DNA of 64,000 bases from Paralcaligenes sp. KSB-10. Lineage in GTDB: Bacteria > Pseudomonadota > Gammaproteobacteria > Burkholderiales > Burkholderiaceae_B. A program made the position numbers and the translations under genes. The notes below the pieces were generated by a model. The model saw nothing but the letters and a program-made list of their open reading frames with translations, made no database searches and was not told where the DNA came from. The DNA lies in assembly GCF_021266465.1 (NCBI RefSeq), contig NZ_CP089848.1:2976001-3040000 (forward strand). Direction: 5' to 3'. Within the stretch, counting starts at the first letter, position 1. Every line of letters begins with the position of its first letter. Positions 25,630-33,701 of the stretch are shown piece by piece.

Positions 25630-26655
25630 ATGTCGTCAAAGCTGCCCTTGCTTAACGAGCGCATCTACGCGCCCTATAAAATCGCGGCGCTGGTGGAGGT
25701 TCTGAGCGAACAGGGCATTGCTCCGGAGGACAGCCTCAAGGGCAGCAACGTTGCCGCGGGCGAGATTTACGATGCGTCGGCATTGACCTCGGTCCGGCAA
25801 TACGTCGCCGTCTGTAGAAATGCGGTCCTGCTGTCTCGCAATACCGCTACGGCTTTTATTGTCGGATCCCGTCTGCATTTGTCCGCCTATGGGATGTATG
25901 GCTACGCCCTGATGTCCTGCCTGTCGTTCCGGGATTATTTCCGGCTCGGAGTCAAGTACCACCAGCTCGCCACGCCAACGCTCACAATCGAATGGAACGA
26001 ATATCCCAACGAAGGAATCTGGACGTTCCCGGATGCGTTCATCTCTAATCCATCGAGAGAACTGCGCCAGTTCCTGCTCGAGCAGCAGTTTACCCAGCAC
26101 GTGACGCATCTGCAGGACGTCGCCGGAAGAACCTGCCCACCGACAAAAGCGTGCTTTTCATATGCGGCGCCGGCGTATGCCGACGTTTACCCGGAGTATC
26201 TGGGCTGCCCGTGCTACTTCGACCAGCCGCAATGTTCGCTTCATTACGACAGTGCCATATTCGAGGACAGGCCTCAGCTGGCCCACAGGCTGACAGCCAC
26301 GCTCTTGCAGGAAACCTGCGACAGGCTCATTGGCCAGGCAAAGACGTCCGTCGGTGTTTCTGGAGAGGTCTATCAGGTGCTGATGCGAAAGCCCGGCGTA
26401 TTCCCGGGCATGGAAGTCGTCGCGGACGCCTTGAAAATGACGAGTCGAACGCTGCGGCGACGCCTCGAGAGCGAAGGCACATCTTTCGTGGCAATCGCCG
26501 ATGACGTGCGCTGCTCCCTGGCAACCGAATACTTGAAGACCACCAAGATGAGCACCGATGACATCGCGATGCTGCTTGGCTTTAGCGACGCCGCAAACTT
26601 TCGGCGGGCGCTGAAAAGATGGACGGGCAAGGGGCCGGGGGAATTGCGCAAATGA
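25630..26655 (+). CDS. AraC-family regulator (OruR/ArgR-like N-terminal domain)
   Basis: A 341-residue regulator. The N-terminal part (residues 20-210) resembles the arabinose-binding-like domain of OruR-type regulators (GSRLHLSAYGMYGYALMSCLSFRDYFRLGVKYHQLATP). The C-terminal 100 residues hold two HTHs (VVADALKMTSRTLRRRLESEGTSFVAI and STDDIAMLLGFSDAANFRRALKRWTGKGPGELRK). GGGGAGA lies before the ATG. It is divergent from BKACE and followed by an SDR, and likely activates both directions when the substrate is present. Confidence 0.92.
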   Translation: MSSKLPLLNERIYAPYKIAALVEVLSEQGIAPEDSLKGSNVAAGEIYDASALTSVRQYVAVCRNAVLLSRNTATAFIVGSRLHLSAYGMYGYALMSCLSFRDYFRLGVKYHQLATPTLTIEWNEYPNEGIWTFPDAFISNPSRELRQFLLEQQFTQHVTHLQDVAGRTCPPTKACFSYAAPAYADVYPEYLGCPCYFDQPQCSLHYDSAIFEDRPQLAHRLTATLLQETCDRLIGQAKTSVGVSGEVYQVLMRKPGVFPGMEVVADALKMTSRTLRRRLESEGTSFVAIADDVRCSLATEYLKTTKMSTDDIAMLLGFSDAANFRRALKRWTGKGPGELRK

Positions 26656-26752
26656 TCCACCGGCCCGGCAAGGAAAATGCCAGGCGTCCCATGGCTACGG
26701 AAGAATCGAACCGTTGTACTGTATCAACCCACTACGTTATTCGAGGTAATTG

Positions 26753-27544
26753 ATGAACACTATTGATCTTCTGAAACCGGCACCTGGCTTGCGAGTATTG
26801 GTTTCAGGCGCTGCAACCGGCATTGGCGCCGCCATTGCACAGGCATTTCTGGAAGTCGATGCACAGGTCTATGTTTGCGATATTGACCAGGCTGCGATCA
26901 ATAAAATGAAAACCGAGCGGCCACAGCTTCATGCAGGGGTTGCGGATGTGGCAAACCGCGATCAAGTGGATGGCATCGTCGACGATGCTCGAGCCAAGCT
27001 TGGCGGTTTGGATATTCTTGTCAACAACGCCGGTATCGCGGGCCCGACGGGGGCCGTCGAAGACGTCGATCCCGAACAGTGGGAGCGCACGATTTCCACC
27101 AACCTCAACAGCCAGTACTATTTTCTAAGGAAGGCCGTTCCGGTATTGAAAGAAACATCCAAGAACCCAAGCATCATCGCCATGGCCTCTGTGGCGGGGC
27201 GTCTTGGATACCCGTTTCGCACGCCCTATGCCGCCACCAAATGGGCCATTGTGGGCCTAATGAAATCTCTGGCTATCGAGCTTGGGCCAAACAACATCCG
27301 GGTCAACGCCATCCTGCCTGGGGTCGTCGAGGGGGAACGGATGGACCGCGTGATTTCCGCCAGGGCGGATACCTTGGGCATTGGTTTCGACGAAATGAAG
27401 GAAGAATACCTGCAGAAGATATCCCTTCGGCGGATGGTGTCGGTCCACGATATTGCGGCGATGGCGCTATTCCTTGCGTCTCCCGCCGCGAAAAACATTT
27501 CCGGCCAGGCCATCAGCGTAGATGGGGATCATCAATATCTTTGA
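26753..27544 (+). CDS. Short-chain dehydrogenase/reductase
   Basis: A 263-residue SDR: cofactor motif VSGAATGIGAAIA, Asp after strand two (VCDIDQ) indicating NAD, NNAGIAGP near residue 88, catalytic Ser in IAMASVAG near 144 and YAATK near 158-162. GAGG precedes the ATG. A 3-hydroxyacid dehydrogenase role would supply the beta-keto substrate for the BKACE encoded across the AraC gene; this is inference from context. The closing sequence SGQAISVDGDHQYL is a normal SDR C terminus. Confidence 0.9.
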   Translation: MNTIDLLKPAPGLRVLVSGAATGIGAAIAQAFLEVDAQVYVCDIDQAAINKMKTERPQLHAGVADVANRDQVDGIVDDARAKLGGLDILVNNAGIAGPTGAVEDVDPEQWERTISTNLNSQYYFLRKAVPVLKETSKNPSIIAMASVAGRLGYPFRTPYAATKWAIVGLMKSLAIELGPNNIRVNAILPGVVEGERMDRVISARADTLGIGFDEMKEEYLQKISLRRMVSVHDIAAMALFLASPAAKNISGQAISVDGDHQYL

Positions 27545-27598
27545 TCGAGGTAAAATTTTTGCTCATACCGAAGTTTTGGCCAAGGAGTGGTGAATTTT

Positions 27599-28210
27599 AT
27601 GAACGACCATGATGAAATATTCCGGTCGCTGGAAAAACAGGGCTGGGCTATTTCTGACACCGTCATTCCCTTGTCGTGGCACATTACCTTGCTGATGCAA
27701 GGCTGGAATCTGTGGGAAGACGGGCACTTCTACACGGAAGGGATAGGCCGCAGCGCAAGCGATGCACGGCGGCCCGACATCCGCGGCGACACGATCTGCT
27801 GGATTCACCCCAATTCGCATCAAGCCAACCACCCTTTTTTCCGATGGATGGCGCAGTTTCGCGAAGAGCTGAACGAGCGCTATCAACTTGGCCTGCGCAG
27901 CCAGGAGTTCCATTTTGCGCGTTATGGCAAGGGCAAAGGCTACATAAAGCACATTGACCAGCATCGCGATAGTGACCATCGAAAAATATCGATCGTGCTG
28001 TATTTGAACCTGCAGTGGAATCCAATGCATGGCGGCGAGCTTTGCCTGTACGAGCCCCGTAATCCCAATGTGGAAATACGGCGAATCCCTCCTATGGGAG
28101 CAAGGTTGGCGATTTTTCACAGCGGCCTGATTCCGCACGCGGTACTACCTTGCCAACAAACACGCTGGAGCCTGACCGGTTGGCTGCGCTCGGACGAACC
28201 TGCGGGATGA
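27599..28210 (+). CDS. 2-oxoglutarate/Fe(II)-dependent oxygenase, prolyl-4-hydroxylase type
   Basis: A 203-residue protein with the jelly-roll oxygenase pattern: HxD in HIDQHRD at about residues 118-120, a distal His in LIPHAVLP near 179, and the 2-oxoglutarate-binding Arg in TRWSLTGWLR near 190. Related proteins hydroxylate prolyl or small-molecule substrates in the cytoplasm. I choose ATG 27599, 11 bases after AAGGAG; GTG codons at 27587 and 27590 are alternatives. It follows the SDR by 54 bases and may be co-transcribed with it. Confidence 0.82.
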   Translation: MNDHDEIFRSLEKQGWAISDTVIPLSWHITLLMQGWNLWEDGHFYTEGIGRSASDARRPDIRGDTICWIHPNSHQANHPFFRWMAQFREELNERYQLGLRSQEFHFARYGKGKGYIKHIDQHRDSDHRKISIVLYLNLQWNPMHGGELCLYEPRNPNVEIRRIPPMGARLAIFHSGLIPHAVLPCQQTRWSLTGWLRSDEPAG

Positions 28211-28235
28211 GGAGTCCTGAAGAAGACGGGATCGA

Positions 28236-28409
28236 TCACTGGCCGTGTTGCCACAGATCCGCGCCCGTAATCTGAACGCCCTGCAGGGAGTCTCCGCCAC
28301 TGTGCCGCACCCGAACGGTGCAAGGCTGTTCCAGAACTGGCTCAACAGCGAAGCGGGAGCGAAGGCCTTGCAGGAGAAGTACGGTGTGCGCACCGCGCTG
28401 AAGGGCTAA
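28236..28409 (+). pseudogene. C-terminal fragment of a family 1 (Fbp-type) solute-binding protein
   Basis: The frame from about 28236 to a TAA at 28407-28409 reads ...[39 protein letters not shown], the end of an iron/phosphonate/spermidine-type extracellular binding protein (family motif HPNAAxLFxNWLLS). There is no start codon or upstream part. It is the first of several fragments between 28211 and 28800. Confidence 0.65.
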
Positions 28410-28568
28410 ATACCCAGGGCCTGCGCCGCAGCGGCCTGGTTTCCGCCATGCGCGCGCAAGGACAGCCAGGTCACGGTGCGTCGCTGCAATAATCCTGACG
28501 TCGATCGGAATCGCGTCGATTCCGCCCACCCGGGTTATCTCTTTTTCCTGCAATACCCGCAGCAGACG
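28406..28568 (-). pseudogene. Fragment of a sigma-54-dependent (PrpR-like) activator
   Basis: The minus strand carries [34 protein letters not shown], a highly characteristic stretch of the AAA+ domain of sigma-54 activators. A one-base frame change then leads into [14 protein letters not shown], the start of the Fis-type C-terminal HTH, ending at a TAG. About 100 or more residues between these parts are missing. This is a clear internal deletion plus truncation; the gene is dead. Confidence 0.75.
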
Positions 28569-28569
28569 T

Positions 28570-28797
28570 GTCTACAGCGGCAGGGCACTTCGCAACGATG
28601 AACCAGCTCGCGCATCGACGCGGAAACAGCTACCAGTCTGTCAAGAGTGTACCGGACCGAATGCGACCGCCGGTGACTATGAGCGCGAAGACGGCCATAC
28701 CGGGGCAATGCGCGGCCGCATGCTCAGCGCGGCCGAATACAACACATATCTAGGCCTGGCCGAGGTCGGGGAGTGGGAGGAGCGCTTCCAGGCCTGA
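28570..28797 (+). pseudogene. Unrecognised C-terminal coding fragment
   Basis: An open stretch ending at TGA 28795-28797 reads ...RKQLPVCQECTGPNATAGDYEREDGHTGAMRGRMLSAAEYNTYLGLAEVGEWEERFQA. It has a protein-like composition and a CxxC pair but no start with a ribosome binding site, and it abuts two other gene fragments. I do not recognise the family. It is probably the 3' end of a gene lost by deletion. Confidence 0.35.
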
Positions 28798-28850
28798 CAG
28801 GAAACCCATGGCCTATTGGCCCGACCCATCCGGCGGGCGGTGCCCGCGGT

Positions 28851-29927
28851 TCAGAATGTGTGGCGCATGCCGACCATCACTGCGGTGACATCGCTGCCCA
28901 AGCCATTGCCGAAGATGGCGCGCTGGCCAGTATCCAGGGATATCGCGGCGTGATTATTGTTGCTGGCCTTTCCAATCCCGGCATAGAGGCTGGTGCGTTT
29001 GGACAGGGGGCGGAGGTAATTCAGGCCGTACAGCCAGGTTTTACCATCTTCCGGCGCAGCCAGGCTCGTGCGGATATGACCGAGCGTCAAACTGACCTGG
29101 GCGGCGCCCACCGGAACCATGAGACCGAGCCAGACGCTGTTCATGGTACCCGAGGTGGCCGTGTTCGGCCCGGCCGGATCGTATCGCGAGTAGCCGCCGT
29201 TGATCGTGAACTGGCCAAAGTCGTATTGTCCCGTCACGCCCTGGTAGCGGTTCGTGCCCGATGGTTTTGCACCGACGCCCTCGACCCTTTTCTGCTCGTA
29301 GAAAATCCCGGCGGCAGCCGGACCCGATACATAATGGCCCGACAGGCCGACCATCTGGCCGGTATTCGTCGTCGGGGTGCTACCCGGGGTGCCGTTGCTC
29401 CAGAACACCCGGGCACTGAATCCGTTGACCGTCGGTGAGGTGTAGAACACGCCATCCGATTGCCGGATAAGGCCGAGCTCGACAATCTGCGAAGTCGGTC
29501 CGGCGCCGCCGTACATGCCGGACTTGGTGTAGTCCGTATACGCCATGGCCCAGAAGGCCGGTGTGTAATCGCGACCCAAGGACAGCTCACCCCAAGGCCC
29601 TTTGGCGCCGACGATGGATCGGCGGTTGAACAGGACGCCATTTGGCACCGAGTTGCCAGTGGCAAGGTCGAGGCCGCCCTCGAGCACGAAGAAAATGCTT
29701 GATCCGCCGCCCAGATCTTCGGCCCCACGGAGCCCCAAGCGATTGGCCTTGCTCGATCCGTTCGCAAAAGCCCAATCGTTCCTCGCGCCGCCTGTCGAGC
29801 CCGCGCTGACCTTCTGGTATTCGATGCCGACGTCCAGACTGCCATAGAGGGTTACGTTGGGCTGTGCGACGGCCTGGCCGACGCAAGTTGCCAATACAGC
29901 GGCAACGCTGAAATGTACTGCTTTCAT
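28851..29927 (-). CDS. General porin (OmpC-like, beta-proteobacterial type)
   Basis: A 358-residue outer-membrane beta-barrel with signal peptide MKAVHFSVAAVLATCVGQAVA and mature start QPNVTLYGSLDVGIEYQKVSAGS. Features are alternating beta strands, the loop 3-type segment after SLGRDYTPAFWAM, and the C-terminal strand ending VTAVMVGMRHTF with the terminal Phe needed for barrel assembly. It sits at the end of the Bug/hydroxyacid dehydrogenase/GlaH set and may supply outer-membrane entry for the same acid. The 3' end of a near-identical porin occurs at 39370-39457. Confidence 0.93.
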   Translation of the reverse strand: MKAVHFSVAAVLATCVGQAVAQPNVTLYGSLDVGIEYQKVSAGSTGGARNDWAFANGSSKANRLGLRGAEDLGGGSSIFFVLEGGLDLATGNSVPNGVLFNRRSIVGAKGPWGELSLGRDYTPAFWAMAYTDYTKSGMYGGAGPTSQIVELGLIRQSDGVFYTSPTVNGFSARVFWSNGTPGSTPTTNTGQMVGLSGHYVSGPAAAGIFYEQKRVEGVGAKPSGTNRYQGVTGQYDFGQFTINGGYSRYDPAGPNTATSGTMNSVWLGLMVPVGAAQVSLTLGHIRTSLAAPEDGKTWLYGLNYLRPLSKRTSLYAGIGKASNNNHAAISLDTGQRAIFGNGLGSDVTAVMVGMRHTF

Positions 29928-29943
29928 TATTTTTGTCTCCCCT

Positions 29944-29963
29944 GCCTCGCTGATCAGCGAGGC
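29944..29963 (-). promoter_or_regulatory. Perfect 20-base palindrome in the porin leader
   Basis: GCCTCGCTGA followed by its exact complement TCAGCGAGGC. It lies 17 bases upstream of the porin start, immediately before the GGAGAC ribosome binding site. As RNA it would fold into a 7-base stem with a TGATCA loop. It could control translation or mRNA stability, or bind a protein as DNA. Confidence 0.5.
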
Positions 29964-29994
29964 AAATACCTGCATGCAAACATGTGAACGCGCG

Positions 29995-30037
29995 GGGCGG
30001 CAGACAGCCAGGACAAGCTGTCCGTGAACTGCCGCCC
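29995..30037 (-). terminator. Stem-loop between Bug gene and porin
   Basis: GGGCGGCAG (29995-30003) pairs with CTGCCGCCC (30029-30037), and an inner hairpin GGACA-AGC-TGTCC lies between. It is 20 bases downstream of the Bug stop on the minus strand. There is no T-run, so it may be an attenuator or mRNA-processing element rather than a classical intrinsic terminator. Confidence 0.45.
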
Positions 30038-30056
30038 TGCTCGAGTGGTGTTAGAG

Positions 30057-31067
30057 CTATTGGCCGTTGGCCAAGTGGGAGTCCGTCGCGATCTTGCTCC
30101 AGGTTGCCAGATCGTGCTCGACGATCGCCTTGAATTCTTCAGATGTTTTTTGCGGCGGCGCCGAGAAATTGAGGTTCTTCATCAACTTGACCATTTCCTC
30201 GGATCCCTGAATCTTGTTGATCTCCAGGTTCAGACGCTTGACGATTTTCGGATCGGTGCCGGCCGGCGCAAAGATGCCGAACCAGCCCACCTGATCAAAC
30301 TTGAAGCCCGATTCGGCCAGCGTCGGAACGTCCGGCAATTGCGGGGCACGCTCATTGCCACTGATCGCAATGGCACGGATCTTTCCCGCCTGAACGAACG
30401 GGATCAGCGCACTGGGGTCCGTCCAGCCCACCTTTAGCACACCCGACGCCAATTCCGTAAGCATCTGAGTCGTGTTCCGATAGGGAACATGGGCCATCTG
30501 CATGCCGGTCCGGCCTTTCAGCCATTCCATCATCAGATGTCCGCTGGAGCCGTTTCCCCATGAGCCAAAACTGTATTGATTGGGACTAGCCTTGATCAGC
30601 GCAATCAGCTCCTTCAGGTTTTTTGCCGGAACTTCCGAATTGACCACGAGGATGACTCCGCCCGCGGCGGTTTCCGCGACGGGAACGAGATCCTTGGTCA
30701 CGTTGAAGGGCACGGATTTTTCAACAGACGGCCTGACGACCGTGCTCGAAGCCGTGGAATACAGCAGTGTATAGCCGTCGTTCGGCGCCCTGGCCACCGC
30801 CTGGATGCCAATCGCACCGGTGGCGCCAGGCCGATTTTCTACAATCACTGACTGTCCGAGCGCCGCCGAGAGTTGCTTGGCCAAGGCGCGTGCCAGCGCA
30901 TCCGGCCCCGAACCCGCCGAGGATGATGAAATTATGGTGATCGGCCGCTCAGGCCAGGCGCCGGCGGCCTGAACCGTCTGCGATGCGGCCAAACCGAGAA
31001 ACACAGCCAATCCGAGAATGAACCCCGCGACTCTGTGTATACCTGCCCTGTGAATACCTACTATCAT
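30057..31067 (-). CDS. Bug/TctC-family periplasmic solute-binding protein
   Basis: A 336-residue receptor with signal peptide (MIVGIHRAGIHRVAGFILGLAVFLGLAASQTVQA) and the blocks RPITIISSSSAGSGPDALAR, VIVENRPGATGAIGIQAV and MAHVPYRNTTQMLTELASG. The first strand is unusual in reading SSSSAGSGPD in place of PFxPGGxxD. GGAGACAATAG precedes the ATG. It lies between the porin and the hydroxyacid dehydrogenase/GlaH genes, so glutarate or a similar dicarboxylate is a reasonable ligand guess. Confidence 0.92.
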   Translation of the reverse strand: MIVGIHRAGIHRVAGFILGLAVFLGLAASQTVQAAGAWPERPITIISSSSAGSGPDALARALAKQLSAALGQSVIVENRPGATGAIGIQAVARAPNDGYTLLYSTASSTVVRPSVEKSVPFNVTKDLVPVAETAAGGVILVVNSEVPAKNLKELIALIKASPNQYSFGSWGNGSSGHLMMEWLKGRTGMQMAHVPYRNTTQMLTELASGVLKVGWTDPSALIPFVQAGKIRAIAISGNERAPQLPDVPTLAESGFKFDQVGWFGIFAPAGTDPKIVKRLNLEINKIQGSEEMVKLMKNLNFSAPPQKTSEEFKAIVEHDLATWSKIATDSHLANGQ

Positions 31068-31367
31068 CTATTGTCTCCTTAACCCGCACATTCATCGTTG
31101 TTGTGTAGCCTGTCAGGCAATATCAGGCACGCGGGCGAATTTCTAGCTTCTGCATTTGTGTCTCCTGACTCTTGCTATTAGAATTTTGGCTGACCGTCCA
31201 ATCGTGTCGATTGAAGCAATCGCAAAACTTATGATGCATCAAGTTTGAGCGTCCTGCGGGCTATACACTTTCCATTACGCGACACCGATTTTGCAGTTCA
31301 TGCCACGTTATTGACCCATATCAATTTGCAAGCCCGGACACTCCTGGGCATGGCGCAGCGCTTACGG
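31068..31367. other. Intergenic region upstream of Bug gene, with an 11-codon mini-ORF
   Basis: About 300 bases between the hydroxyacid dehydrogenase stop and the Bug start. On the minus strand, 31123-31155 encodes the ten-residue peptide MQKLEIRPRA and is preceded by a good GGAGACACAA site. It could be a leader peptide or the surviving start of a deleted gene. I see no strong promoter or terminator. Confidence 0.35.
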
Positions 31368-32606
31368 CTAGACGAGTATGCCGCGGTTGACTTCCTGGAT
31401 CGCGCACGTACCGAGCATGGCCATATTGCGATCGACTTCGTCCCGCAGAAGACCGATGGCGTGTCGCACACCCGGTACGCCGCCAACGGCGGCCGCATAC
31501 ATGAAGGGGCGTCCCGCGAATACAAAACGGGCGCCGAGTGCCAGCGCCTTCAGCACATCCCCGCCGCGCCTGATTCCGCTGTCCATCATCACGACCAGAT
31601 CGTTCCCGACCGCATCGCAAATTCGCGGCAGCACATGCAATGGCTCGACGGCGCCATCCAATTGACGGCCACCATGGTTCGACACGATGATTCCTTCAGC
31701 ACCGATCGAAACAGCTCGTTTTGCATCGTCGACATGAAGAATGCCCTTGATCACCAGATTCCCGCTCCATCGGGCGCGTATGCGCTCGAGATCCCTCCAC
31801 GACAAATGATCTCGGCCCGTCGTATCGCGTATGGCAGAGACTGACAGCATCGGCGCCCCCCGCGTTGCGAAGGAATTTTCAAAGTGAGGCATCCCATGTT
31901 TGATAAGTGTCTTGAGGAATGTGCCGCACAGCCACCGAGGCCGAGTGATTCCATCCATCGCCAGACGCAGCGAAGGCCGCAGGGGCAAGGAAAACCCTGT
32001 GCGTACATTGTTCTCGCGGTTTGCCCATACGGGAATATCGACGGTGACGACGAGGGTTGAGAAGCCCGCCGATTTGACTCGATCGATAAGCGCATCGATA
32101 CGTGTGGGGTCGCCTGGAAGATAGGCCTGAAACCACGTACCCGGAGCTTCTGCGTGAACGGTCTCCATGGGAATCAGGGAGGAGCCGCTCATAATCGCGG
32201 GAATATTTTCATCCTTCGCGGCCCGTGCCAGCGCAACATCCCCCCGATAGGCCGAAATGGCGCTGATGCCGATCGGCGCGATTCCGAATGGAGACGAGTA
32301 TGTATTGCCGAACATCGTCACTTTCTGTGATCGGCGAGACACATCGACCAGGACCTTGGGATTGAATTTCAGGCGTTCAAATGCCGTGCGATTCGCAATG
32401 CAGGACATGCCGTCTTCGGCGGAGCCTGAAATATAGCCAAATAAGGGGCGCGGCAGATGGCTTCGTGCCGCCGCTTCAAAATCGGCCAATGAAAGCATCT
32501 GCCGCAATCGTGCCGGGGCATCGCTCCTGGCTCCGTATGCAGCCAGGTTTTTTTTCCCGGCCTGCTCAACCTGTTGCGTACCGGCATTTCCAAGGGAGTC
32601 TTTCAT
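31368..32606 (-). CDS. FMN-dependent alpha-hydroxyacid dehydrogenase, candidate L-2-hydroxyglutarate oxidase
   Basis: A 412-residue LldD-family flavoprotein. It has LPRPLFGYISGSAEDGMS near residue 55, PFGIAPIGISAISAYRGDVALARAA near 110 and the catalytic block SNHGGRQLDG near 305. It is 84 bases downstream of the glutarate 2-hydroxylase gene on the same strand. In known glutarate catabolism the next enzyme oxidises L-2-hydroxyglutarate and is the FAD protein LhgO; no LhgO is present here, so this FMN enzyme may do that step. That assignment is inference. It is close in sequence to the paralogue at 59963. Confidence 0.9.
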   Translation of the reverse strand: MKDSLGNAGTQQVEQAGKKNLAAYGARSDAPARLRQMLSLADFEAAARSHLPRPLFGYISGSAEDGMSCIANRTAFERLKFNPKVLVDVSRRSQKVTMFGNTYSSPFGIAPIGISAISAYRGDVALARAAKDENIPAIMSGSSLIPMETVHAEAPGTWFQAYLPGDPTRIDALIDRVKSAGFSTLVVTVDIPVWANRENNVRTGFSLPLRPSLRLAMDGITRPRWLCGTFLKTLIKHGMPHFENSFATRGAPMLSVSAIRDTTGRDHLSWRDLERIRARWSGNLVIKGILHVDDAKRAVSIGAEGIIVSNHGGRQLDGAVEPLHVLPRICDAVGNDLVVMMDSGIRRGGDVLKALALGARFVFAGRPFMYAAAVGGVPGVRHAIGLLRDEVDRNMAMLGTCAIQEVNRGILV

Positions 32607-32690
32607 CCATCAATCCTCAACGTTTTCTTCAAGCGGCCGATCGTCAAGCGTTCGTTGCGCAGGCATTCCAGGCATCGGCGGATTACCGCC

Positions 32691-33635
32691 TCATTGCGCA
32701 AACGTACCGCGCTGGCGCATCAGTTCCCGGCAAAGCGCTTCATTGCGCTCAAACGGCGCGCGCCCGTGGACATAGAAGTAATTGTTCAGAACAACTAGAT
32801 CCCCCACGGGCAGGCCAACTTCCCTGGTGCCCTCGGATGTTTCCATGGAATTCGACAAGGCATACAGGTAGGCGGCTTCTTCACGATTTGCGGGCTGCAC
32901 GAACTGGTCGATGAACGACATCGACAAACCAAATTCGCTTTGGAAAAAAACGGGCCGCTCAACTCTTTCGCTGCTATTCTTGGAGCCGGGCGCCTTGTAA
33001 AGAAACGGCCTGGTTCCAAATTTGTGATTCACGAAGTAGCTGCACTCTTTCCAGTCATCCAGGTGAAGAAACCTGGATTCACCACCGACCGCGTTGCGCT
33101 CGGCAAACTTCATCATCAGCAGCCAATCGGTTGCCTCGGAGACGAACGTGCCGTCCGTGTGCATCGTGAACAGACGGTATGCCTGGCGCAGATAAGAGTC
33201 GCTGCTGTCGGTATGCTGCACAACAAAGCGCGCATAATAAGTGCCGGACATGGCATCGTGACTGCTTGTACCCAGAATATGTCCGACTGCCGTACCGAAC
33301 TTGACGAAGTCGGCATCGTCTTGCGAAAGCCCCTGAAGACCGATGGTAAAGCCGCCATGGCGACGATCCTTGACCAAGTCAAGCAGCGTGCGCGGGAACG
33401 CTTCGCCAAGGCGATTGACCAGCAGATCGGCCAGGTGATAACGCATGAAAGGCACATACTCGAGGTTCTGCACGTCGATGCGCCGGACATCTTCCAGAAA
33501 GCCGGCCAGCGCATCGCTGCCGACGGTTATATGCATGATTCGAGGGTGGTCTGCGTGACGCGACAGGCGAAAGTTCTGTTGAGGCGCGGCGAGTATTGCT
33601 TCCATGAAGGGCTCCCTTAGGTCTGAAGTCCACAT
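32691..33635 (-). CDS. glaH: Glutarate 2-hydroxylase (GlaH/CsiD family)
   Basis: A 314-residue 2-oxoglutarate/Fe(II) dioxygenase. Strong likeness to E. coli CsiD is visible in DAMSGTYYARFVVQHTDSSD and in SDSYLRQAYRLFTMHTDGTF, with iron ligands His and Asp of HTD at about 157-159, in WLLMMKFAE and LLLHLDDW-like RFLHLDDWKE, in IDQFVQP, and in the distal His of YVHGRAPF. CsiD hydroxylates glutarate to L-2-hydroxyglutarate. AAGGAG precedes ATG 33635; the frame is open 11 codons further. It is divergent from LysR and followed by an FMN hydroxyacid dehydrogenase. Confidence 0.9.
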   Translation of the reverse strand: MWTSDLREPFMEAILAAPQQNFRLSRHADHPRIMHITVGSDALAGFLEDVRRIDVQNLEYVPFMRYHLADLLVNRLGEAFPRTLLDLVKDRRHGGFTIGLQGLSQDDADFVKFGTAVGHILGTSSHDAMSGTYYARFVVQHTDSSDSYLRQAYRLFTMHTDGTFVSEATDWLLMMKFAERNAVGGESRFLHLDDWKECSYFVNHKFGTRPFLYKAPGSKNSSERVERPVFFQSEFGLSMSFIDQFVQPANREEAAYLYALSNSMETSEGTREVGLPVGDLVVLNNYFYVHGRAPFERNEALCRELMRQRGTFAQ

Positions 33636-33650
33636 TTCACTCCTTTTTTT

Positions 33651-33667
33651 TGATAACATCATTATCA
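33651..33667. promoter_or_regulatory. LysR-type box between glaH and its divergent regulator
   Basis: TGATAA-CATCA-TTATCA is a perfect 6-5-6 palindrome with the T-N11-A core typical of LysR boxes. It is centred between the glaH start (33635) and the LysR start (33702), where a regulator of both would bind. Confidence 0.6.
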
Positions 33668-33701
33668 ATAATTTGAATTTTTATTCGTTAAATCAGATTA
33701 A

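Noticed and set aside
28568-28753. Small ORF starting [14 protein letters not shown]
   Set aside because: Another frame of the same stretch reads more like protein and both lie in decayed DNA; not called as a gene.
32940-33620. A 226-codon plus-strand frame
   Set aside because: Antisense to glaH, whose iron ligands and family motifs are unmistakable.
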